From positions 434,001-498,000 of the forward strand of contig JAEQMT010000038.1 of assembly GCA_016722945.1 (NCBI GenBank): a stretch of DNA of 64,000 nucleotides, read 5' to 3'. Of this stretch, positions 30,211 to 38,157 are shown piece by piece. The translations under genes were made by a program, and so were the position numbers. Positions within the stretch are counted from its first letter, which is position 1; each line of letters begins with the position of its first letter. This DNA comes from Desulfofustis sp. PB-SRB1 (GTDB lineage Bacteria > Desulfobacterota > Desulfobulbia > Desulfobulbales > Desulfocapsaceae). The notes beneath the pieces are model-generated. The model worked only from the letters and a program-made list of their open reading frames with translations, ran no database searches and had not been told where the DNA came from.

Positions 30211-30272
30211 GCCGATCTCAATTTTATTGATCTGAGTTACATACTTCGATCTCCACAATGGGGTCGAAGATC

Positions 30273-30305
30273 AAAACACGAACCTGCTGGTTCGTGTTTT
30301 TTTTT
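30273..30305 (+). terminator. Intrinsic terminator after the micropeptide gene
   Basis: AAAACACGAACC-TGCT-GGTTCGTGTTTT: a perfect 12-bp stem with a 4-base loop running into nine T's. It closes the short micropeptide transcript and separates it from the binding-protein gene. Confidence 0.92.
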
Positions 30306-30449
30306 GCCGTTCTGCTGCTTTTTTTATTGGTTTCAATGTCTCGCCTAATAAGATAGAGTTTTATGCCCGCTGAAAATAGCGGCGACGTTATTGCTTTTCC
30401 TTGTTGTGCCATACACGTTAGCGAACCTCCAAAAAGTAGGAGCTTGGCA

Positions 30450-32108
30450 ATGATTCACCGCCGCTCGTCCCTGAAACTTTTGGCTTGGGCCGGTTTATTC
30501 TTAACACTGCTTCTTTGCTCGTGTGAACAACCAGAACGACCAGCGGAACAAGCCGCCACGGGCACAACAGCAAAAGAACAGCGCAGGGCTGGCGGCATCT
30601 ATCGCACTCCTCTGCTGAACAACCCCGCCACCCTTGACCCCGCTTATGTGCTGGATGAATATAGCGCCGCCGTGGTTCAGCAGCTTTTTGACGGTCTCGT
30701 CCGCTTCGACCCGTATCTGCTGGTGCTGCCGGCCCTGGCTGAAAGCTGGCGGATTGAAGACAACGGCAGGAGGTATCGGTTCGTCCTTCAGGAGGGCGCC
30801 CGTTTTCACAACGGTGCTCCGGTCACCGCCGAGGACGTGGTATTCTCGCTGAGTCGTTTGCTGCGCATTGACCCCTCACCGCCAGCACTGCCCCATCTGC
30901 TGAAAATAACCGGCGCTCGTGCGTATCGGGAACAGACAAGTGAAACGGTAGCCGGGTTACGCGCATTGGATAAAGGGGTAGTGCTTGTGGAATTGGATGA
31001 ACCGCATGCGCCCTTTCTCACCGCTCTGGGCATGTATCAGGCAAAAATCGTCCCGGAAACGGAAGTGATCAGTCTGGGGGATGATTTTGGCCGCAATCCG
31101 GTGGGCAGCGGCCCGTTTCGTTTTGTCTCCTGGGAGGCCAACACACGGATCACGCTTGCCCGCAATCCCGAATATTTTGGCGCATCTTCCTACCTTGACG
31201 AGGTTGAGTATGCTATTTTCCCGGGAGTTGGTGTTGACCAACTATTAGCTGATTTCGAGGGTGGTGGTCTTGACGAGATGCCGGTTTTAGGAGGGGTTAG
31301 ACAGGAACTGAGCGGGGTCGAGGGCTTGCAGTGGTTTCATCGCCCCGCCTTATGGCTGATGTTTTATGGGATTCGGGGGGATCACCCGCCCCTTGATGAT
31401 CCGGGGTTTCGCCGGCGACTATCCGCGACCCTGGATCGAGAAAGAATTATCGACCAGGTCTATAGTGGGCAGTTTGATCCGGCCACCAGAATCCTACCCC
31501 CCGGTATGCCGGGCGTCAGCCAGAAAAACTTCCATGAATACGAAGAGACTAGACATCTGCAAAACGACACCGACGATTCTCCAACAATGGCGGCCCCAAA
31601 ACGAATTTCACTTGAGATCGTTTCCACCTCCAACTCTTCCTTCGCTCAGACCGAGCTGAGCCTTGTCCGCGAGGCATGGGCGGAAATCGGAGTTGATCTG
31701 AGTATTAAATATATCACCGACTGGTCCGAATTTGAGGCCTATATCAATTCTGACTCCGTTCAGCTTTATCGCTTATCCTGGTCCGCCGAAATGCCCGACC
31801 CTGATGGCTTTTTGGATCCACTCTTCGGCTCAGAAGGCCTAGTCAATTTCATGCGCTTTGAGGATCAGAGGATCGATGATCTGCTTCAATCCGCACGTGG
31901 AGAAACCGATCCAGGCAAGCGCGCGGCGATGTATGGTGAGATCGAAGCGGCAATAATGGCCGAAACCCCCATCATCCCCCTGATATTCAACAGTGTAGAT
32001 CGAGTCTACAAGCCTTACGTGCGGGACGCACAACCCAGTGCCCTGGGGGCACACTATATGTCCCTGCATCAGGTCTGGTTCGACCTGGACGCCCAAAAAT
32101 CCAGGTAA
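30450..32108 (+). CDS. Oligopeptide-type ABC substrate-binding lipoprotein (SBP family 5)
   Basis: 552 residues. The lipoprotein signal MIHRRSSLKLLAWAGLFLTL ends in LLCSC, placing the mature protein on the membrane. The SBP_bac_5 fold is clear: YRTPLLNNPATLDPAYV, LFDGLVRFDP, PALAESWRIEDNGRRYRFVL, ARFHNGAPVTAEDVVFSLSR, GSGPFRFVSWEANTRITLARN and LDRERIIDQVYSGQ. Family members bind oligopeptides or similar for import or sensing. No permease or ATPase gene is adjacent; instead a sensor kinase gene follows 24 bases later, so it probably served as a ligand-sensing partner of the kinase. The start at ATG 30450 is set by GGAG upstream and the signal peptide. Confidence 0.88.
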   Translation: MIHRRSSLKLLAWAGLFLTLLLCSCEQPERPAEQAATGTTAKEQRRAGGIYRTPLLNNPATLDPAYVLDEYSAAVVQQLFDGLVRFDPYLLVLPALAESWRIEDNGRRYRFVLQEGARFHNGAPVTAEDVVFSLSRLLRIDPSPPALPHLLKITGARAYREQTSETVAGLRALDKGVVLVELDEPHAPFLTALGMYQAKIVPETEVISLGDDFGRNPVGSGPFRFVSWEANTRITLARNPEYFGASSYLDEVEYAIFPGVGVDQLLADFEGGGLDEMPVLGGVRQELSGVEGLQWFHRPALWLMFYGIRGDHPPLDDPGFRRRLSATLDRERIIDQVYSGQFDPATRILPPGMPGVSQKNFHEYEETRHLQNDTDDSPTMAAPKRISLEIVSTSNSSFAQTELSLVREAWAEIGVDLSIKYITDWSEFEAYINSDSVQLYRLSWSAEMPDPDGFLDPLFGSEGLVNFMRFEDQRIDDLLQSARGETDPGKRAAMYGEIEAAIMAETPIIPLIFNSVDRVYKPYVRDAQPSALGAHYMSLHQVWFDLDAQKSR

Positions 32109-32132
32109 ATTGAAACTCCCCCCCCGGCAGCT

Positions 32133-33545
32133 ATGAACAGATGGGCAGCCAGGCCAAACATATTGAAAAGCCCTCGATTCATTCCGCTTCGCTACCGACT
32201 GGTGCTGGCAAACGGCGCCATGCTCATTGTCTTGCTGGGAGTGCTGGCGCTTACCCTGGTATGGTTTCAGAGCCGCACGAGCAGAGAACAGCTTGAACAG
32301 CGTGGTGAGGCAATCGGTCGGAGTATTGCGGCAACCTCCATCAAGGCCCTGCTCGGTTATGACTACATTTCCCTGGAGCAGTTTGCCAATCAGGCCGCGC
32401 AAGACCCAAATATTCTCTATGTCGTTGTTCATGACAAAGAAGACTACGTAGCGGGCTTCAGTAACCGGCCTGACCTGCAGGGTCAAAAGCTGTCTGATGA
32501 GATAAGCCGGAAGGCAACCGCAAGCACCGGGCCACTGGTGCAAAAGGCGACAACAGGCCCTGACGGGCCACCCGGCCTGGAGGTGGTTATACCCGTTTTG
32601 CTGCCCGATTCCACCGAGCGATGGGGAACCGTCCGGGTCTGCCTCTCTCTTGCCCCGCTGTATCTGCAATTACGCCAGACTATCTGGATTGTGATTGTTA
32701 TCGGGGGTGCGGCACTATGTTTCGGTACCATGTTTTCCATTTTAGGGGCAAAGCGGATTACCCGCCCGCTGGGTGATCTGGTACGGGCATCAGAGGATGT
32801 GGCGAGGGGCAATTACCAGCAGGACATCAGGGTGAAGACCGGCGATGAGGTGGAGGTACTTGCCGAGAGCTTTTCTACGATGACCCGGGAAATCCTCGCC
32901 CACCAGAGGCGCCGGCAACAGCAATTGGAAGAGATACAACGTCTGCGGGACTACACCGACAAATTAATGACCACCATGGCCGATGGGTTGCTTTCTGTAG
33001 ATGTGAGCGGAACGGTAGCAGCGATTAACCCGGCGGCCTGCCGGCTGCTTACTCTTCCCTCGCCTGCCACGGTTACCGGACAAACCATTGCGACCGTGTG
33101 TGCGGATTCACCAGAACTTCTTGGTCTGATTGACACAATCATTACAGGCTCTGAGCCGGTCGACCAGCAGGAACTCGACCTTGAGCGTGGTGCGAGTGGC
33201 CAGACCCTGCTGATCAGCTCAAGCATCTTATAAAACAGTGAAAAAAAGCCCCAGGAGATCATCTTAAACCTTCATGACATTACCGAATTAAAGCGGCTGG
33301 AGGCGCGAATTCGGCAATCGGAAAGACTGGCGGCACTGGGCACTCTGGCGGCGGGCATGGCCCATGAAATACGCAATCCCCTTTCGGCAATCAAAACCTT
33401 CGTGCAGCTTTTGCCTCGAAAGATCGATACCCCCGGCTTTCTTGAAAAATTCAACCGGACGGTGCCACGAGAAACCCAGCGCATCAATCTTCTGGTGGAA
33501 GAGTTACTGGAATTGTCCAGGGCACCGAAATACAAATTCAAATTT
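32133..33545 (+). pseudogene. Sensor histidine kinase, broken by an in-frame stop and a 3' deletion
   Basis: Membrane kinase of the NtrB/ZraS style. TM1 (about residues 25-48), periplasmic sensor (SIKALLGYDYISLEQFANQA, typical of such sensors), TM2 (about 185-208), HAMP (AKRITRPLGDLVRASEDVA), PAS (about 275-365), then a TAA stop at 33231-33233. The same frame goes on at once with LHDITELKRLEARIRQSERL and the phospho-acceptor MAHEIRNPLSAIKTFVQLLP. After [11 protein letters not shown] homology ends: the frame runs into the antisense strand of the adjacent regulator gene, so the ATPase domain is gone. It cannot be a working kinase. Confidence 0.88.
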
Positions 33546-34250
33546 TCCCGGGGCACGGATATGAGCGCCGGTGAACGCGCCTTTTTCATGGCCGAACAGC
33601 TCGCTTTCGATGAGCTCGGAGGGGATCGAGGCACAGTTTATCGCCACAAAGGGTTTATGATGCCGATCGCTGGCCGCATGAATGGCACGGGCGATCAGTT
33701 CCTTGCCGGTACCGCTCTCTCCGGTTATCAAAACACTGCTGGGGGTACCGGCCAGCTTATCGATAAGCTGAGAGATATCACGCATCTGGCGTGACTGGCT
33801 GATGATCTGGCCCTGTTGCGACTGGTGGGCCACCTCCGAGCGCAGGAACGATACCTCTTTTTCCAGATGCCGCTTCTGGATGGCACGCTCCACCCGGGTC
33901 AAAATTGTTTCCGGATCGAACGGTTTGGTTATATAGTCATAGGCGCCATGCTGAATTGCGGTTGTTGCCTCCAGGGCCCGGTCAATTGCCGACACGATGA
34001 TGATATCGAGGTCTTTGTCGCGCCTCCTGATCTGCTCGAGGGCCTCCATTCCGCCCATTTCAGGCATTGATAGATCAAGCAGGACAAGATCGAACTCCTC
34101 TTTTTCAACGGCGCTGACAGCGTGGTTGCCATTGACGGCAAAGGCCACCTCATACTCATCTTCAAGGATTGCCTCCAGGGATTCCCTGGCGCCGGCCTCA
34201 TCGTCTACCACCAGCAGCTTGGCTTTTCTCGGTGTTTCGGTCAATTTCAT
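33504..34250 (-). pseudogene. NtrC-family sigma-54 response regulator, C-terminally truncated
   Basis: The receiver domain (residues 8-125) has [34 protein letters not shown] (phospho-Asp) and YITKPFDP. The AAA+ domain starts with [20 protein letters not shown], Walker [16 protein letters not shown] (about 175) and GAFTGA (about 227). It then ends at PGKFEF, running 10 residues into antisense kinase DNA. Walker B, the rest of the ATPase and the DNA-binding helix-turn-helix are missing, so it cannot activate transcription. It faces the kinase gene tail to tail; a single deletion between them explains both truncations. It may once have controlled the sigma-54 promoter at 30007. Confidence 0.9.
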
Positions 34251-34504
34251 GCTGGACTCAACTCGATGGTCAGATGCAAAGAAAATTCCCCAGGTGTCGC
34301 TTATTCGAACATAACTCCGAGCTTATTTATTTGATATATACGCAAGAACCTCAAAATCGCGTGCCACCGCCACTGCCGGCCTCGATTTTGCCACCGACAA
34401 CCAGAATTCAGCGGGAACCTTGTAATTTCAACTTGTTCTCAGTGGCCAATCAGGCCATCTGCACCGCATATTGAGTTTTTTTAGATCATTACCCGCTAAT
34501 TATA

Positions 34505-35239
34505 TCACAAATACAGCAGGACTATAACCATAGAAATTACCGATGATACAAGCACCCAGCCATCGGCCACCCCGAAGCGCAAGGGTGGGGGTGTTCGGTT
34601 ATCACTGAAACATCTGCTTTGCAGGGCATCGCTCAACTCATCGGCACGGGCAAAAACGCGGCGAAACAGCACACCGGTAAAATAGATGGGACGGATAAAC
34701 GGATTGCGGCGCTGCTCAATGTTTCGGCTTTTCAAGGCCTCACCGGTCTGCGCGGCTTCATCCAGAATCAGGGGGAGAAATCGCACCAGCAGGGCCAGCA
34801 TGGCCGCCGCCCTCACCCCGCTAATAAACGGAATCGGGGCCAGAAGCCAGACCAGGGCGCCGCGCAGGGCGGCGGTGGAGGTTGCGATAATCAATGCGGC
34901 ACCGCCCAGCACCACAATCAATAAACGCCAGCAGAACAGCGCCGCGGGGGCAGCGGTGGATATATCTAATTGCGGCAGCCACCCGGAACCTTCGCCAAAC
35001 AGCCGGATGATAAATATTCCACTCAACAGATAAAGAAAATATCTGATTGCCCCAAACACACCGCGCATAGAGACCCTCATGTCGGCAAAGGCGGCAACGA
35101 GCAGGGCGGTCAATGCCAGTAAAACCGGGAACTTCCCCTGCATCGATACAACACTCAGCAGGGCCAGAAGACCAAGTTTGGTGCGAGGGTCTAAGCGGTG
35201 CAAAAACGAATCACCGGGAATATAGCCGAGCCTCTCCAT
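34505..35239 (-). CDS. bioN: ECF transporter T component (BioN-like)
   Basis: A 244-residue CbiQ/EcfT-family transmembrane coupling protein. It starts MERLGYIPGDSFLHRLDPRT (typical PGxSxLHRLDPRTKL opening), has four to five membrane helices, and two cytoplasmic Ala-Arg coupling segments near the C-terminus (EALKSRNIEQRRNP and DALQSRCFSDNR) that contact the ATPase. With the ATPase (1-base overlap upstream) and BioY it forms an ECF biotin importer. The dedicated setting with bioY and birA supports the BioN name over the general EcfT. Confidence 0.9.
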   Translation of the reverse strand: MERLGYIPGDSFLHRLDPRTKLGLLALLSVVSMQGKFPVLLALTALLVAAFADMRVSMRGVFGAIRYFLYLLSGIFIIRLFGEGSGWLPQLDISTAAPAALFCWRLLIVVLGGAALIIATSTAALRGALVWLLAPIPFISGVRAAAMLALLVRFLPLILDEAAQTGEALKSRNIEQRRNPFIRPIYFTGVLFRRVFARADELSDALQSRCFSDNRTPPPLRFGVADGWVLVSSVISMVIVLLYL

Positions 35240-35997
35240 CAGTTCCAGGGAACAATAGTTCCACCATGCACCACCGAGCAGGGCGGACGCACGCCGTGGC
35301 GACCCAGGAGGGGAGCAATCTCGGCCGGATTCCCATCGGCGACAAGACGGCCGTGATCAAGTACAAGCAGGCGCTGGGCAAGACTGATCACCTTTTCCAC
35401 CTCATGGGTGGCCACCAGAATCGTCTTGCCTTCCCGGTGCAACAGTTTCAGATGATCGAGCAATAAGATAGTAGCCGGATAATCGAGCCCGGCAAAGGGT
35501 TCGTCGAGGGCGACAACGGCAGGCTGCATGGCCAGTGCCCCGGCAATAGCGAGGCGGCGTTTTTCGCCGCCGGAGAGCTGGTGGGTCAGCCGCTGTTCAA
35601 AACCGGTGAGCGCCACCGCCGCCAGCGCCCGCCGGGCACGGCCGGCAATCTCGGTCGGCGGCAAGCCAAGATTTTCCGGGCCAAACACAACGTCCTCCCA
35701 GACCGTCTCACCGACAATCTGGCTGTCGGCATCCTGGAATACCAGACCGACCCGGCGCCGGACGCCACCGACATCCTCCACGGTGCTCAGCCCATCGATG
35801 CGCACAGCGCCGCGGCTGGGCGCCAGCAACCCATTGAGATGGCGCAGCAAGGTGGTCTTACCCGAACCGTTGGCCCCGGCTAAAAGCACAAATTGACCGG
35901 CACCGACAGCAAAAGACACATTGTACAGACTACGGTCGCCACCAGCAAAGTGATGAGACACCCCCTCAATCTCGATAAGCTGCCGCACCGCTCTCAT
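35239..35997 (-). CDS. bioM: ECF transporter ATPase (BioM-like)
   Basis: ABC ATPase energising biotin uptake. Walker A is GANGSGKTT, the Q-loop is VGLVFQDADSQIVG (the Q-D-x-x-Q signature of ECF ATPases), the signature HQLSGGEKRRLAIAGALAMQ, Walker B VVALDEPFAGLD and the switch His in VATHEVEKV. About 252 residues from ATG 35997 (MRAVRQLIEIEGVSHHFAGG); an in-frame ATG 20 codons upstream lies further inside bioY and is less likely. The gene overlaps the bioY end and shares one base with bioN. Confidence 0.9.
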   Translation of the reverse strand: MRAVRQLIEIEGVSHHFAGGDRSLYNVSFAVGAGQFVLLAGANGSGKTTLLRHLNGLLAPSRGAVRIDGLSTVEDVGGVRRRVGLVFQDADSQIVGETVWEDVVFGPENLGLPPTEIAGRARRALAAVALTGFEQRLTHQLSGGEKRRLAIAGALAMQPAVVALDEPFAGLDYPATILLLDHLKLLHREGKTILVATHEVEKVISLAQRLLVLDHGRLVADGNPAEIAPLLGRHGVRPPCSVVHGGTIVPWN

Positions 35998-36571
35998 CCG
36001 AGGCTGAAGGAAACAAACCGATACGAAAACGCAATTTACGGGCAATGATGGCGGCAATGATAATCTTTACCGCATCGCCGGGCAGAAACGGAACCATTCC
36101 CACCAGCAGCGCAGACTTCGGGGAAAGATCGGCCACCACGCCGAGCCAGGTTACGCCGATGGCATAGATTATGGCAGTACCCACCACCATGGCCGCCACA
36201 TCAACTATAAACCGTCCACCACCGCGCCCGCTGAGCCAGCCGATAACCAGAGCAGCCGGCGCAAACCCTATCAGGTAACCGCCGGTAGGCCCCACCAGTC
36301 GGGCAATTCCACCGGAACCACCGGCAAAAACCGGCAACCCCAGGGCGCCCGCCAGCAGATAGATAGCAACGCTGATACATCCCCAGCGCCCGCCCAGCAG
36401 CAGGCCGGCCAACATAACAAAGAGATTTTGCAGAACAATGGGCACCGGTCCAATGGGAACGGCAATAAAGGCGCCGACCGCAATAAGCGCCGCCATCAGT
36501 GAGCCATACACCATTTTTCTGATAACCAGCGAATCGATCTCACCGCCTTTGTTACTAGACTCAGGATTCAT
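35966..36571 (-). CDS. bioY: Biotin-specific ECF substrate component BioY
   Basis: 201 residues with about six membrane helices: VYGSLMAALIAVGAFIAVPI, GPVPIVLQNLFVMLAGLLLG, RWGCISVAIYLLAGALGLPV, the GGIARLVGPTGGYLIGF motif strongly conserved in BioY, and FLPGDAVKIIIAAIIARKLR near the end. It binds biotin with high affinity and works with BioM and BioN. The start overlaps the birA end by 11 bases. The operon order birA-bioY-bioM-bioN joins uptake and its regulator in one transcript. Confidence 0.94.
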   Translation of the reverse strand: MNPESSNKGGEIDSLVIRKMVYGSLMAALIAVGAFIAVPIGPVPIVLQNLFVMLAGLLLGGRWGCISVAIYLLAGALGLPVFAGGSGGIARLVGPTGGYLIGFAPAALVIGWLSGRGGGRFIVDVAAMVVGTAIIYAIGVTWLGVVADLSPKSALLVGMVPFLPGDAVKIIIAAIIARKLRFRIGLFPSASDESGAAAYRD

Positions 36572-37484
36572 GAAAACAGTCTCCGTGAGTAACGGTCATC
36601 AGGCGTTGATCATCACCGCGCAGGATCAGCCCGCCATATTCGTCCAGATCTTCGGCAACCCCCTGATACTCATCGCCTACGGTGGCAACCCGGACCCGGC
36701 GGCCAAGGGTGTGGTTGATCGATTTCCAGCGCCGGTGGACCGTTGCCGGATCAAAACCATCGACACAGGCGGAAAAACGGTTGATAAATTCGATGAGAAT
36801 CGGCCTCCGCGCCACGGCCTTCCCGCCCAATTGTTTCAACGAAACCGCCGATCCGTTCACCGTAGTAACCGGGTTGTTCACATTGAGGCCGATCCCGATG
36901 CAGAGATGACGTATCTGTTCCGCCTCGGCCTCTACCCGCGAGAGAATGCCGCACAGCTTTTTACCCTGAACCAGAATATCGTTTGGCCATTTCACCAGTG
37001 CATCAACCCCATGACGCTCACGCACCAACTGAGCCATCTCCACCGCCGCCGCCAGGTTAAACAACCCACCGTAAGATGTCGGCGCCTCGGGGCGGATGAC
37101 AATGGTGAAATAAAGCCCTCCCGCGGCCGACTCCCACACCCGCGAAAGCCGCCCCCGGCCCCCACTCTGATGCTCCGCCACCGCCACGGTAAAGGCGGGG
37201 CATCCATCCCGTGCCAGTTGCGCGGCCTCATCCATGGTTGAACCGGTGAGTGGAAAATGGTGAATTAACGACGCCTTCTCCCTGAACCGAAAAGGGCGCA
37301 GATCATCGGGGTCATCATCAAGGCGATAACCGGTAGGCCCGGCGGAAATGGGAATACCGTCGGCGATCATCGCCTGGATGTGCTTCCAGACCGCCACCCG
37401 GCTGATGCCGAGAACGCGGCTCATGGCCTCGCCGGAAACATATGTTTGCGGATCGCTGAGCAAGGCAAGTATGTGATCTTTCAT
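36561..37484 (-). CDS. birA: Bifunctional biotin ligase / biotin operon repressor BirA
   Basis: About 307 residues. The N-terminal winged helix (residues 1-60; SGEAMSRVLGISRVAVWKHI) marks a repressor-type (class II) BirA. The ligase domain has HFPLTGSTMDEA, GGRGRLSRVWES (biotinyl-AMP loop), GGLYFTIVIRPE, LVKWPNDILV and KLCGILSRVEAE, then a small C-terminal SH3-like domain. It attaches biotin to carboxylase domains and represses when loaded. An ATG at 37502 lies inside the operator palindrome and has no ribosome site, so the ATG at 37484 is preferred. First gene of the biotin uptake operon, autoregulated if the operator is real. Confidence 0.92.
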   Translation of the reverse strand: MKDHILALLSDPQTYVSGEAMSRVLGISRVAVWKHIQAMIADGIPISAGPTGYRLDDDPDDLRPFRFREKASLIHHFPLTGSTMDEAAQLARDGCPAFTVAVAEHQSGGRGRLSRVWESAAGGLYFTIVIRPEAPTSYGGLFNLAAAVEMAQLVRERHGVDALVKWPNDILVQGKKLCGILSRVEAEAEQIRHLCIGIGLNVNNPVTTVNGSAVSLKQLGGKAVARRPILIEFINRFSACVDGFDPATVHRRWKSINHTLGRRVRVATVGDEYQGVAEDLDEYGGLILRGDDQRLMTVTHGDCFHES

Positions 37485-37492
37485 AGTCAATC

Positions 37493-37523
37493 CGTTAACC
37501 ATATTTTAGATGACATGTTAACG
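37493..37523. promoter_or_regulatory. BirA operator
   Basis: CGTTAAC-N17-GTTAACG, equivalent to GTTAACC-N15-TGTTAAC, one base off the bacterial BirA consensus GTTAACC-N15-GGTTAAC. It lies directly upstream of the preferred birA start, where it would cover the promoter of birA-bioY-bioM-bioN. Confidence 0.72.
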
Positions 37524-37615
37524 AAAAAGTTTCTTTCTCGAAGCCATGCAATAAGATATAGTTGATTGCTCATGCCGCCTGCCCCGATAATTTCATCTCA
37601 ATGGGATAGATCCCC

Positions 37616-37693
37616 GTGAAAACCCTTCTTGCCGATCCCGGTGGTTTCCGTGCCGGGGTAAAACGCGCCATCGCCGTCGTTGAACAGGCAGAT
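37616..37693 (+). pseudogene. Remnant of ispH (lytB), N-terminal 25 codons
   Basis: From a GTG at 37616 the frame reads VKTLLADPGGFRAGVKRAIA then VVEQA, clearly like the IspH start ([22 protein letters not shown]). The iron-sulfur Cys of GFCAGV is Arg here, and homology stops after about 25 residues. Only a fragment is left; a functional copy of this essential isoprenoid gene should be elsewhere. Confidence 0.6.
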
Positions 37694-38157
37694 CGCCGTA
37701 CGCCGGCTGGCTCAACAGGTAGATTTTTCTCGTGGTGGGATCAACTTAGGTCGCTAGCTGGCTACAAGGCAAGGGATATGGCGCATTCCAGGAAACCAGC
37801 GACGTGGCTGAGAACCTGCACTATAATATCCCCGATTTTCCGGAATTTGATTAAGAGGAAGAAAAAACCATTTCTCTGCCCGGACGTCGAAGGGGTGCAT
37901 TGCGCCCTGGAAAGGATGATTGACGCATTCAGGCACGATGTCTGTTCTGCCGAATATGCGTAACCGGTGAGCGAAGGAAAACAGGGAAAATATTACATTT
38001 TTGCAACATTCAGTAATGCGGCCAATTAACTTTTCCATTTTTATCATTTCCCCGTATCATTCTTGTGGCACCACGCCCCGTGATATCGTATGGTGGCGGT
38101 GAGGTGATCGTCCCAATACGGTGCACCCGCTGTATATAGTTTTTTCCCGAGGTACTC
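37694..38157. other. Decayed intergenic region before gltB
   Basis: Follows the ispH remnant. A plus-strand stretch near 37768-37851 reads GYGAFQETSDVAENLHYNIP before a TAA and looks like the tail of some lost gene, not identified. The gltB leader is at the right end. No promoter could be fixed; a TGGCAC at 38068 lacks a -12 partner. Confidence 0.3.

Noticed and set aside
34340-34415. Inverted repeat CAAAATCG / CGATTTTG between the broken regulator and ecfT
   Set aside because: Eight-bp arms with a long loop and no T-run; too weak for a terminator or operator call.
38060-38085. Possible sigma-54 promoter before gltB (TGGCAC at 38068)
   Set aside because: The -12 element reads CCCGT rather than TTGC, so the essential GC pair is not in place.
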